From assembly GCA_023957755.1 (NCBI GenBank), contig JAMLGT010000006.1, positions 124,001-188,000 of the forward strand: 64,000 nt of DNA, read 5' to 3'. The notes below the pieces were generated by a model. The model did no database searches. It was not told where the DNA came from and was given only the letters and a program-made list of their open reading frames with translations. The stretch is from Chitinophagaceae bacterium (GTDB taxonomy: Bacteria; Bacteroidota; Bacteroidia; Chitinophagales; Chitinophagaceae). Of this stretch, positions 7,826-16,198 are shown in pieces (position 1 is the stretch's first letter; each line of letters begins with the position of its first letter). The position numbers and the translations under genes were made by a program.

Positions 7826-9265
7826 ATGAAAGACACAGATGAAATAATAGACATACGATCACTGGTAGATGAATCTTTTCGCGATCACCTTAGTACGGTG
7901 ACCAAAGACGGAAAACGAAACTGGATATTCCCGGTAAAACCCAAAGGGAAATGGTTCAGGTATCGCGCTGCCGTGGCTATATTCTTTTATGCTATCTTCT
8001 TTATCACTCCTTTCATCAAAGTACATGGAAGACCGCTGTTGTTATTTAATTTTCCTGAAGGAAAATTTATCCTCTTTGGTTTTGTTTTCTGGCCTCAGGA
8101 CTTCTTCATCTTCGGGTTGATCATGCTGGCAGCTATTGTCTTCATCGCCTTATTCACCAACGCATTTGGAAGGCTCTTTTGTGGATGGGTATGCCCACAA
8201 ACGATTTTTATGGAAATGCTTTTTCGCAGGGTGGACTACATCGTATTGGGCAGCGCCAAAGAACAACGACTGCTCGCCAGAGCAGAATGGTCGGCAAAAA
8301 AAGCATGGAAGTACACACTCCGATATGGTATCTATTTCATACTCAGTTTTATTATAGCCAACACTTTTCTTAGTTATATCATTGGAGTTGATGAACTATG
8401 GAAAATTGTGACTGAACCTATCAGCATGCATGTAGGTGGGTTCGCAGCCATCCTCATCTTTACACTGGTATTCTTCGGTGTATATGCTTATGTACGTGAG
8501 CAGGTGTGTACCAATATCTGCCCTTATGGAAGACTGCAAAGTGTATTGCTCGATAAGAACAGTGTAGTGGTAGCTTATGACTATAAAAGAGGTGAACCCA
8601 GAACCAAATACAAAAAAGTGCAGGCAGAAGGAACCGGCGATTGTATAGACTGTTATGCCTGTGTGAATGTGTGCCCTACAGGGATCGATATCCGAAACGG
8701 TACCCAACTGGAATGTGTGAACTGTACAGCCTGTATTGATGCATGTAACTTCATCATGGAAAAAACCGGAAGGCCGCAGGGATTGATTCGGTACGATTCT
8801 GAAAATAATATTGCTGAAGGGAAAAAGTTCAAATTTACGGGTAAGCTAAAAGGTTACACTGCAATACTCGCTGTACTCATTATAGCTATTGTAGCGTTGC
8901 TCATTACGCGGGAAAATGTGGATGGCACCCTCATGCGTACCTCAGGAATGCTTTATCAGGAGCGCGGCACAGACAGTATTTCAAACCTTTATAACCTGAA
9001 ACTGATCAATAAATCCATTAAAGCATTCAATCTGGAAATACGCCCTGAAAACTTCAACGGCAGGATTGAATTAGTAGGGAATCCAAATGTAAGAATCGAA
9101 CCTGAGAAGCAGGCAAGTGCTACTTTCTTTATTATTAAGCCATCCAAAGAAATCACCGAGAGAAAACAAAAGGTAAAAATTGGTATCTACGAGAATGGCA
9201 AACTCATTAACACACTCTCATCTACGTTCATGGGTCCCGTGAACCGTGGAGATGATGATGAATAA
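7826..9265 (+). CDS. ccoG: Cytochrome c oxidase accessory protein CcoG (FixG/RdxA family)
   Basis: 479-residue polyferredoxin membrane protein. Membrane spans are at about 50-70, 88-110, 165-190, 205-225 and 345-360. FeS ligands include CGWVCP near 120, a second CP pair (CTNICPYGR), CIDCYACVNVCP at 273-284 and CVNCTACIDAC at 297-307. The C-terminal ~120 residues form the Ig-like domain typical of CcoG. CcoG is thought to reduce copper for delivery to the oxidase active site. It is 12 bp after ccoP and 10 bp before fixH. Confidence 0.94.
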   Translation: MKDTDEIIDIRSLVDESFRDHLSTVTKDGKRNWIFPVKPKGKWFRYRAAVAIFFYAIFFITPFIKVHGRPLLLFNFPEGKFILFGFVFWPQDFFIFGLIMLAAIVFIALFTNAFGRLFCGWVCPQTIFMEMLFRRVDYIVLGSAKEQRLLARAEWSAKKAWKYTLRYGIYFILSFIIANTFLSYIIGVDELWKIVTEPISMHVGGFAAILIFTLVFFGVYAYVREQVCTNICPYGRLQSVLLDKNSVVVAYDYKRGEPRTKYKKVQAEGTGDCIDCYACVNVCPTGIDIRNGTQLECVNCTACIDACNFIMEKTGRPQGLIRYDSENNIAEGKKFKFTGKLKGYTAILAVLIIAIVALLITRENVDGTLMRTSGMLYQERGTDSISNLYNLKLINKSIKAFNLEIRPENFNGRIELVGNPNVRIEPEKQASATFFIIKPSKEITERKQKVKIGIYENGKLINTLSSTFMGPVNRGDDDE

Positions 9266-9275
9266 ACAATGAATT

Positions 9276-9755
9276 ATGAACGCAGCTGAAAAGAAAGAAA
9301 AAAATTATGGTTTTTGGAACTGGGGAACAGGCATCACTATTACCTTCATCATAGCTGCATCCTTTATTCTGTTCCTGGTTTATAAAACTACCACAGTCAG
9401 CAACGAAATGGCTGAGGAGGATTATTATGCGCAGGAGCTGAAATTTAACGAACAACTCAAGGCTGCCCAAAATGCAGCGACCCTTTCAGCGGCTATTAAA
9501 GTGACTCAGGATGCCAGTACAGTTTACATCGAACTGCCCGCAGAATGTATCAGCCAGCAAGCCACCGGGTCAATATGGCTCTACAGACCCTCATCCGAAA
9601 AAAATGATGTGCGTTTAAAATTTGACCCAGCAGATGATGGAAAAATAATAGTAGAAAAAGAAAAATTGCTCACAGGAATTTACAAGCTGAAGGCCGACTG
9701 GCAGATGAATGGTAAAGAATACCATCAGGAAGAGAGCTTTTATGTAGAAAGATAA
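9276..9755 (+). CDS. fixH: FixH/CcoH family oxidase assembly protein
   Basis: 159 residues. An N-terminal hydrophobic helix (about 17-38, in NWGTGITITFIIAASFILFLVY) is followed by a periplasmic domain with the FixH-typical EEDYYAQELKFNEQL stretch. FixH/CcoH stays associated with cbb3 oxidase and supports its assembly and stability. It lies between ccoG and the safE-like gene with 10-12 bp gaps. The call is supported by both motif and operon position. Confidence 0.9.
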   Translation: MNAAEKKEKNYGFWNWGTGITITFIIAASFILFLVYKTTTVSNEMAEEDYYAQELKFNEQLKAAQNAATLSAAIKVTQDASTVYIELPAECISQQATGSIWLYRPSSEKNDVRLKFDPADDGKIIVEKEKLLTGIYKLKADWQMNGKEYHQEESFYVER

Positions 9756-9767
9756 TGGTGAGAAAAT

Positions 9768-10472
9768 ATGATTGCAGCATTTATAATTAGTGCCATTGCC
9801 TTAGGTTTCCTGGGCAGTTTCCACTGTGTGGGAATGTGCGGCCCTATTGCGCTCTCTCTGCCTGTGCAGCATCTGAAAGGATTAAATAAACTCTATGGCA
9901 TTCTGCTCTATAATTCAGGCAGGATTGCCACATACGCAATTCTCGGTATGGTGTTCGGTACCATCGGGCTGAGTTTCCGATATTTGGGGTGGCAACAATG
10001 GCTTTCAATTATCCTGGGCGGCCTCCTGCTATTTTCATTCATCATCCAGATTGCGCACATCAGAATTGGAAAGAAATCTATTTCTTTTTCCAAATGGAAT
10101 CATTGGGTTACTTCACTGCTTGCACCTCTATTCAGAAACAGAAAAAAGCATACTCTCTTCCTGATAGGATTCCTAAATGGATTATTGCCATGCGGATTAG
10201 TTTATATGGCGCTTGCAGGTGCTATAGCCACAGGCTACATCACCTACAGTGCCGTTTTCATGGCTGCCTTTGGAGCCGGCACACTCCCAGCCATGATAAT
10301 GGCCAGTTATGCCGCCGGCTGGATCACCCTACCGGTACGAAACAAAATCAGAAAGGCAATGCCCTATATGGTCGCACTTATGGGGATTTTACTGATTCTC
10401 CGGGGTATGGATATACATATCCCCATCATTACACCACACATTCAGCATGCAGGAGCAGTCTCATGTCCATAA
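9768..10472 (+). CDS. SafE/UreH-type membrane protein linked to cbb3 oxidase
   Basis: 234 residues with about six hydrophobic spans. It opens with the conserved GFLGSFHCVGMCGPIALSLP, and a second signature GFLNGLLPCGLVYMAL lies near residue 130. The paired MCGP and PCG motifs are typical of the sulfite exporter TauE/SafE (UreH/DsbD-like) family that closes cbb3 operons in Bacteroidota. The actual cargo is unproven. Copper or reductant transport for the oxidase is plausible given the Cys motifs and the missing ccoI, but that is inference. It is the last gene of the operon; a 109 bp gap follows. Confidence 0.85.
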   Translation: MIAAFIISAIALGFLGSFHCVGMCGPIALSLPVQHLKGLNKLYGILLYNSGRIATYAILGMVFGTIGLSFRYLGWQQWLSIILGGLLLFSFIIQIAHIRIGKKSISFSKWNHWVTSLLAPLFRNRKKHTLFLIGFLNGLLPCGLVYMALAGAIATGYITYSAVFMAAFGAGTLPAMIMASYAAGWITLPVRNKIRKAMPYMVALMGILLILRGMDIHIPIITPHIQHAGAVSCP

Positions 10473-10581
10473 TTTCTCCGCAACTTCCCACAGGCACCAG
10501 CACACGAGCACGTCATACCCACATTTTACATTTCCTTTGGAATTAACAGGGTATTTTTAAAAATACTTCAAACGCAGGCAC

Positions 10582-11439
10582 ATGAGAAAATTAAATTTTA
10601 CACTACTAACATTTGCTTTCTTATTTATCGCAACTAATTTGTGGGCACAGGCGTCAGGCTCGTACCGATTCACCTACGAATTTGTTTTCCAAAAAGATAC
10701 CAACGACGTCCATTCCAAAACTAAGGAGTTATACTTTCTGGATGTGTTCAAAGACCACTCCTCCTTTGTCGGCGCTAACAAACTGAGAATGGATAAAGTG
10801 ATGGATAGCATGGGCCGCGTTATTGAATCCAGATTTGGCAGTAACGGTGGCATGGCAGTAAACATGATGCGGACCAACGCTCCAAGTACCGGTTATGTGA
10901 TCTATAAATTTCCTGATGGCACGATGGAATACCAGAGCGCAATCGGTGGTGTCCTATACGCTTACAATGAGGATATGAATCTCGATTGGGATATTTCTGA
11001 TAGCACCACCACCTATTCCAATTACAACTGCCAAATTGCTACTACTGCATACGGGGGTAGAAAATGGAAAGCCTGGTTCACTATGGATATCCCTGTGCAA
11101 AACGGACCATATAAATTTATGGGACTGCCCGGCCTTATCGTCAAAATTGAAGACGACAAAAATCAGTGCCTATTCGAACTCACGGAAGTAGGCACCATCG
11201 ACATTACCGAATCGCCCATCCCTAAAGCCGAGAAAATCAACAAAGCGAACCTGGTGAAAATGACTGAGAATGCACTTTCCAAACCCATTTCAGCAATGAT
11301 GGGCTCCCTGCCTGCAGGAGCCAATATTAACATGGCCAATATCAGGGATCAGAACGGGAACCCAATCTCACTGGAAGACATTGAGAAAAGAAGGCAGGAA
11401 GCACTACGGAAAAACAACAACAGAATAGAACTGAACTAA
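10582..11439 (+). CDS. GLPGLI family secreted protein
   Basis: 285 residues. A signal peptide (MRKLNFTLLTFAFLFIATNLWAQ) is followed by a beta-rich domain containing the family's eponymous motif, here MGLPGLIVKIEDDKNQCLFEL-like (GLPGLI near residue 185). The family is restricted to Bacteroidota and has no established biochemical function. The gene ends 7 bp before a TonB-type receptor gene, an arrangement often seen for GLPGLI proteins. They probably act together at the outer membrane. The C-terminal end is charged (KRRQEALRKNNNR). Confidence 0.9.
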   Translation: MRKLNFTLLTFAFLFIATNLWAQASGSYRFTYEFVFQKDTNDVHSKTKELYFLDVFKDHSSFVGANKLRMDKVMDSMGRVIESRFGSNGGMAVNMMRTNAPSTGYVIYKFPDGTMEYQSAIGGVLYAYNEDMNLDWDISDSTTTYSNYNCQIATTAYGGRKWKAWFTMDIPVQNGPYKFMGLPGLIVKIEDDKNQCLFELTEVGTIDITESPIPKAEKINKANLVKMTENALSKPISAMMGSLPAGANINMANIRDQNGNPISLEDIEKRRQEALRKNNNRIELN

Positions 11440-11446
11440 CCCTCCA

Positions 11447-14119
11447 ATGAAATTTTTTCTCACAGCGCTATGCTGCACCTTCGGAATACTGGGCTTTTCC
11501 CAAACTACTATTACAGGAAAGTGTATAGATCAGGAGGGCAATGCTGTAGCCTATGGCAGCATCACGATTATCAATCCGGAGACCAAAAAGATTATTGCCT
11601 TCAAAACTGTAGATGCCAAAGGGAACTACAGCATTACTTTCAGAAGTGAGCTGCCAAAAGTGGAGGTAAAATTTTCGCTGATCAACTACGAATCTTTGAG
11701 TAAGTTGATTGATAACAAGTCGCAGACGGTCAACTTTAACGTGCACCAAAAACCTACGGAACTCGAGAATGTGACCATCAAACCACCGATGGTGTATCAA
11801 AAAGGAGATACCATCGTGCACGACGTGAAACAGTTTGCCAACTCAAACGACCGTACACTATCGGATGTAATTAAGAAAATGCCCGGAGTAGAGGTAGATG
11901 AAAGTGGAAAGATTAAATATCAGGGAAAAGATATCAACCAATTCAATGTGGAAGGGCGCGACCTAATGCAGGGGCAATATGGCATCATCCCCAATTCAAT
12001 TCCCTACGGCGATGTCGATAAGTTTCAAATCATCCAGAACAACCAGCCGGTGAAGATGCTCAAAGACAAAGTTCCCTCTGATGCGGCCGGCGTGAACATC
12101 ACACTTAAGAAAGACGTGAGCATCACCGGTTCCGGATCAATAGGCACCGGATTTTCCCCATTCCTCTGGAATGCCAAAATCACACCCATGCTGCTTACGA
12201 AAAAGCATCAGGCACTTTTAAGCTTTAAATCGAACAATGCCGGCGAAGACGTAGGCAGCGACCTGGGTACAATAATGTTTTCCAGTGGGTTCGAAGGATT
12301 TACCAGAGAAGTAAATACCGGTGGTTTTCTGGGAACTGCAAAAGTGAGTCCTCCCGGACAGATAGACAGGCAACGATACTGGTTTAACAAATCCCACGCA
12401 GTCAGTGCAAACGTACTAATTCCGGTTAAGAAAGACTGGGAAATAAAGACTAATACTGTTTATACCGACCACAACCTCACCCTCACCGGCGACCGGGAAA
12501 CCACCATTACTACACTGGGGCCAGACGGCAAGCCGGTAACCATTGCCTACACGCGGGCCAGTACTGACATATCTCGCCAGCAAAAAGTAAAAAGCACGCT
12601 TACCTTCAACCGCAATAGTGAGAAGAACTTCTTCAGAGATAATCTTATCTTCTCGTGGAATAAGCTAGGTGACCACACAAAACTATATACAAATAACCTG
12701 CCTGCTCCCCAGCATATTACCGGCTCAGGCTATGCTATCCAGAACTCACTCAGCACCCTGTTCGCCGTGGATAAACAAAGGAAACACACAGTCAACCTTC
12801 AACATTATTTCAGCTACAGCTCGGATCCACAACATTATTTAACAGACTCACTTCAGTCGCTCCAATTCACTGAACCGGAGATGCAATTAGCTACCTCATT
12901 TCTTCAATACTCCATATTAAATTCCCTGGCCACGCACGCTACTGCATCTATCGGATTTTCAAAATGGAAATGGGAATTCAGGCCTTCGCTAAAGATCAGC
13001 TACAATCACGATGACTTTGCATCAGATATCACAACTACTACTCCGGGAAGTACTACACACTATGGTTATCCGTGGATAAATAACCTTAAATTCGACCAGC
13101 TCACCTCTACGGCGGCTCTGAGTATCTACAAGAAGACAGACCGACTTTCCGTTTCAATCAGTCTACCCTTCTCACAGAACGATATCAAAGCCAGAGAAGC
13201 CAATGCGCCCATACAAAAGCAATTGAATAAATTCACCTTTGAACCCAGTGCTTCCATTCAATATACGTTGAACAGTAAGTGGAAATGGAATACTATGGGC
13301 TCCAGAGGTTTTTCATACTCCGATGTAAGAAGTATTTATCCCGGTTTCATATTTTCAGGGCTGAACTTCTCTGCCTATGATGGCCCAATTTCAATAAGGC
13401 AAAGCCGCTTTGCAAGCACAGGAATTGTATATAAAAATGTATTGCGAAACATTGATGCCAATATCGGATACAACTTCACCCAATCATTGTCTAACGTGAT
13501 TCTGGCACAGGAAATAAATAATAACGGACAGCAGGTACTTGTAGCCAAAGAAAAAGACAACCATACAGAGAGTAATAGTATCGGAGTGGCTTTCAGTAAA
13601 TATTTTACAGATGCGGCCACAAGCCTCCAGTTAGGCTACAACTTCAGCCTATCTAAAGCCCTGAACCTGATAAATGAAGAAACATTCCCTGTCAGAAACC
13701 TTTCCAATCTCTTTTCTGCCAGAATAGAAAACGCCTCTGCAAAGTGGATGGTAGCCAGCTACAGGCTTTCGTTTAGCTCAGGGAAAAGATCGGGAGCAGG
13801 TCCCGATACAAAAAGCCAATCGTTGACACACAATGGGAAAATAATTATAAGCCCCGACAAGATCGGAAGTTTCATAGCAGCGTATGATGCCAACCAATAC
13901 CTTATTGGCAGCCAGCGCTTCTTTAATCATTTCCTGGATCTTTCGTACCGCTATACTATTGGAAAGAGAAAAACAGATATAGAACTGAAATGGTCAAACA
14001 TCCTGAATACAAAAGAGTTTCAGCAGATAATAGTTTCATCCATTCAAACTGATATTACCCACTTCAAACTAAGGCCGGCTCAAATCATGTTGAGCATAAG
14101 AGCTAATCTGAGGAAATAA
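11447..14119 (+). CDS. Outer-membrane TonB-dependent-receptor-like protein paired with GLPGLI protein
   Basis: 890 residues. Signal peptide (residues 1-18), then a carboxypeptidase-regulatory-like domain (about 20-100: ITGKCIDQEGNAVAYGSITI). Next comes a plug-like segment (TLSDVIKKMPGVEVDESGKIKYQGKDI) and a long beta-barrel to the C-terminus. It belongs to the outer membrane receptor group that accompanies GLPGLI proteins. The transported ligand is unknown; no TonB box can be assigned confidently. It is probably co-transcribed with the upstream GLPGLI gene and perhaps the small barrel gene downstream. Confidence 0.85.
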   Translation: MKFFLTALCCTFGILGFSQTTITGKCIDQEGNAVAYGSITIINPETKKIIAFKTVDAKGNYSITFRSELPKVEVKFSLINYESLSKLIDNKSQTVNFNVHQKPTELENVTIKPPMVYQKGDTIVHDVKQFANSNDRTLSDVIKKMPGVEVDESGKIKYQGKDINQFNVEGRDLMQGQYGIIPNSIPYGDVDKFQIIQNNQPVKMLKDKVPSDAAGVNITLKKDVSITGSGSIGTGFSPFLWNAKITPMLLTKKHQALLSFKSNNAGEDVGSDLGTIMFSSGFEGFTREVNTGGFLGTAKVSPPGQIDRQRYWFNKSHAVSANVLIPVKKDWEIKTNTVYTDHNLTLTGDRETTITTLGPDGKPVTIAYTRASTDISRQQKVKSTLTFNRNSEKNFFRDNLIFSWNKLGDHTKLYTNNLPAPQHITGSGYAIQNSLSTLFAVDKQRKHTVNLQHYFSYSSDPQHYLTDSLQSLQFTEPEMQLATSFLQYSILNSLATHATASIGFSKWKWEFRPSLKISYNHDDFASDITTTTPGSTTHYGYPWINNLKFDQLTSTAALSIYKKTDRLSVSISLPFSQNDIKAREANAPIQKQLNKFTFEPSASIQYTLNSKWKWNTMGSRGFSYSDVRSIYPGFIFSGLNFSAYDGPISIRQSRFASTGIVYKNVLRNIDANIGYNFTQSLSNVILAQEINNNGQQVLVAKEKDNHTESNSIGVAFSKYFTDAATSLQLGYNFSLSKALNLINEETFPVRNLSNLFSARIENASAKWMVASYRLSFSSGKRSGAGPDTKSQSLTHNGKIIISPDKIGSFIAAYDANQYLIGSQRFFNHFLDLSYRYTIGKRKTDIELKWSNILNTKEFQQIIVSSIQTDITHFKLRPAQIMLSIRANLRK

Positions 14120-14153
14120 ACAGTAGCACTGCAATCTCAACAATAAACCGAAG

Positions 14154-14771
14154 ATGATGAAAGGTGTAATGATTATATTATTCTTCTTAACAACAGCAAC
14201 CGCCAATGCCCAGCCTGAAGCATCCACAGGACTTGCCGTTAACAGAGAGTACGCATGGGGACTGCCTGTCCAATTAGCCTTCGATATCAAACTTGCCAAT
14301 CGCCTTTACACCAAACCACAATTAGGATATAAATATCTGCACTATTATAATGATTTTGTAGGAACTTCATTAAGGTATTCCATTCTGGAACTTCACCAAA
14401 CAGTATCTTACGAAGTAATTAAAAGGAAAAAGTACATCCTCAAACCCAACATTGGTATTAATTACCGGTTCTACACTATTAATGCCCTGATGGATCCGCC
14501 CTACAACCAGTTGCCACAGCGCGCCTGGATTCTGGACATCTTCAGAGACCAGCCACGAATCAGATTAAACAGTTTCGATGATGATGGTACTACCCATGAT
14601 AAAAGGAAGGTAAATAACCTCGGATTCACCATTCAGTTGCAAAACCAATTTAGAGTTTCCGAAAAACTATGGCTTCACATTACCCCATTTCTAGAACCTG
14701 ACTACGACAGAATACAGAATACAGGAGGATGTTATATCGGAGTGATTTACAAAAGCAAGCCATTAGATTAA
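14154..14771 (+). CDS. Secreted protein of unknown function, probable small beta-barrel
   Basis: 205 residues. Signal peptide (MMKGVMIILFFLTTATANAQ) followed by alternating aromatic and polar strands (LYTKPQLGYKYLHYYN, KPNIGINYRFYTINAL, CYIGVIYKSK), as in small outer-membrane barrels. I do not recognise the family. It follows the receptor gene by 34 bp in the same direction and may belong to that unit. Confidence 0.7.
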   Translation: MMKGVMIILFFLTTATANAQPEASTGLAVNREYAWGLPVQLAFDIKLANRLYTKPQLGYKYLHYYNDFVGTSLRYSILELHQTVSYEVIKRKKYILKPNIGINYRFYTINALMDPPYNQLPQRAWILDIFRDQPRIRLNSFDDDGTTHDKRKVNNLGFTIQLQNQFRVSEKLWLHITPFLEPDYDRIQNTGGCYIGVIYKSKPLD

Positions 14772-14832
14772 TTGTGGATTGGTTATTGCTGACAATCATG
14801 AACTGAAGGCCTAAAATCTTCAACCTTATAAA

Positions 14833-15102
14833 ATGACTTTTGTTACAATACTCGGTTTTATAGCCGCAGGGCTTACTACAAGTTCTTTCATTCCACAAGC
14901 CGTCAAAACAATCCGTACGAACGACACCAAAAGTATTTCGCTGTTTATGTATCTGCTTTTTTCCACAGGCACAATGCTCTGGCTGCTTTTTGGTATTTTT
15001 TCAGGTAATATGCCCATCATAGTAGCCAATGCGATAACACTGGTTTTTGCAATAATCATTCTGATCTACAAAATCAGGCATCAACTTGCCCACAGGTTAT
15101 AA
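14833..15102 (+). CDS. SemiSWEET-type sugar transporter (PQ-loop/MtN3 family)
   Basis: 89 residues forming one three-helix bundle. Helix 1 holds the PQ motif (SSFIPQAVKTIRTNDTKSIS), helix 2 reads LFSTGTMLWLLFGIFSG, and helix 3 contains the conserved Asn in IIVANAITLVFAIIIL. Bacterial SemiSWEETs dimerise to move mono- or disaccharides across the inner membrane. The length is exactly that of the family. The substrate cannot be told from sequence. It stands alone, convergent with ruvX. Confidence 0.88.
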   Translation: MTFVTILGFIAAGLTTSSFIPQAVKTIRTNDTKSISLFMYLLFSTGTMLWLLFGIFSGNMPIIVANAITLVFAIIILIYKIRHQLAHRL

Positions 15103-15160
15103 ATCCGTTTAAGATTAAGATAGCGTGGAAAGTGTGTTGAATGCGATTAATACTGCAAAT

Positions 15161-15571
15161 TTACCGGATACCCATATACTCCTGAAGCAGCATAGTGGCA
15201 GCTATGAGGTCGACATTTTCCTTAACCCGCCTTTGCGATTTCTTCATTCCCATGTCGTGCATGGCACTCACCGCTCTTTTGGAACTGTATTGCTCATCAA
15301 TCTGTTCCACCGGTATTTGAGGAAAGGCTTTTCTCAGCGATTCATAGGCTTTTTGTGCAGGAAGCGTTGCATGCGTGTTTGTATTGTCAAGATTTTTGGG
15401 CAGGCCAATAACTATCTTTTCGACTTCCTCCTGTTGCACATAGCTCTTCAGAAAAGGCAACAATTCCTTTTCAGGCACAGTTTTCAGGCCGGTCGCTATT
15501 ATTTGTAGCATATCCGTTACTGCAATCCCACAACGCTTAAGCCCGTAATCAATACAAATAATCCTTGCCAT
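15161..15571 (-). CDS. ruvX: Holliday junction resolvase-like protein RuvX/YqgF
   Basis: 136 residues from ATG 15571. The upstream in-frame extension would overlap the preceding gene and adds no family sequence. The RNase H-like fold opens with ARIICIDYGLKRCGIAVTD, giving the catalytic Asp; the conserved GLPKNLD and a final VDLIAA follow. YqgF proteins act on nucleic acids, and pre-16S rRNA end maturation is reported for E. coli. The start lies one base after the stop of the SpoU methyltransferase gene, so translation is probably coupled. Confidence 0.93.
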   Translation of the reverse strand: MARIICIDYGLKRCGIAVTDMLQIIATGLKTVPEKELLPFLKSYVQQEEVEKIVIGLPKNLDNTNTHATLPAQKAYESLRKAFPQIPVEQIDEQYSSKRAVSAMHDMGMKKSQRRVKENVDLIAATMLLQEYMGIR

Positions 15572-15572
15572 C

Positions 15573-16124
15573 CTATCCTTTTTGTAATTGTACAAAAGCA
15601 GGAACATTCTTTACCGCCTCCCAAAGCACCGTGCCGGCCGCTACCGAAATATTCAATGAATGTTTGGTGCCAAATTGAGGAATCTCCAGCAGTTTATCAC
15701 ACAATTCCAGTGTTTCCTGTTCTACTCCACTCACCTCGTTGCCAAAAATAAAAGCTACCGGCTTGTCCACATATTGCCCCAAATCCTGCAACATCACACT
15801 TTCGTCAGTCTGCTCCACCCCGAATATAAAATATCCTTCCGTCTTCAGGTATTCCAAAGCTTCCCTGCTAGTCTTAAAATGCTTCCAACTGACAGACTCC
15901 TCTGCTCCCAGTGCTGTTTTCATTATTTGCTTGTGAGGCGGATAGGCCGTATAACCCACCAGCACAATTTCTTTTAGCATAAAAGCATCCGCTGTGCGAA
16001 AAACGCTTCCCACATTATAGGCACTTCTAATATTTTCCAGAACAGCCACTACAGGAAATTTTGTGGTTTCAGAAAATTCGCCCAAAGATTTCCGGTTCAG
16101 TTCGTCCATGCTCAGTTTTCTCAT
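15573..16124 (-). CDS. TrmH/SpoU-family RNA 2'-O-methyltransferase
   Basis: 183 residues from ATG 16124. SPOUT-fold signatures are all present: VVAVLENIRSAYNVGSVFRTADAF (motif 1, with catalytic Arg), AFIFGNEVSGV (motif 2) and IPQFGTKHSLNISVAAGTVLWE (motif 3). Transfers a methyl group from SAM to a ribose in tRNA or rRNA; the specific target is not predictable. A TAATTTTG -7-like element (minus strand, 16143-16150) lies 19 nt upstream. The gene diverges from mutS and precedes ruvX. Confidence 0.92.
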   Translation of the reverse strand: MRKLSMDELNRKSLGEFSETTKFPVVAVLENIRSAYNVGSVFRTADAFMLKEIVLVGYTAYPPHKQIMKTALGAEESVSWKHFKTSREALEYLKTEGYFIFGVEQTDESVMLQDLGQYVDKPVAFIFGNEVSGVEQETLELCDKLLEIPQFGTKHSLNISVAAGTVLWEAVKNVPAFVQLQKG

Positions 16125-16142
16125 CAAAACGGTATTAATTTG

Positions 16143-16150
16143 CAAAATTA
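16143..16150 (-). promoter_or_regulatory. Candidate -7 box for the SpoU methyltransferase-ruvX operon
   Basis: Minus-strand TAATTTTG fits TAnnTTTG exactly, 19 nt upstream of the ATG at 16124, within the 74 bp divergent gap shared with mutS. The -33 element is not obvious. Confidence 0.45.
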
Positions 16151-16198
16151 ACCCATTGGATTTAGAATGTTTATCTTAAGCGTTTGGTAGCACCCGGC

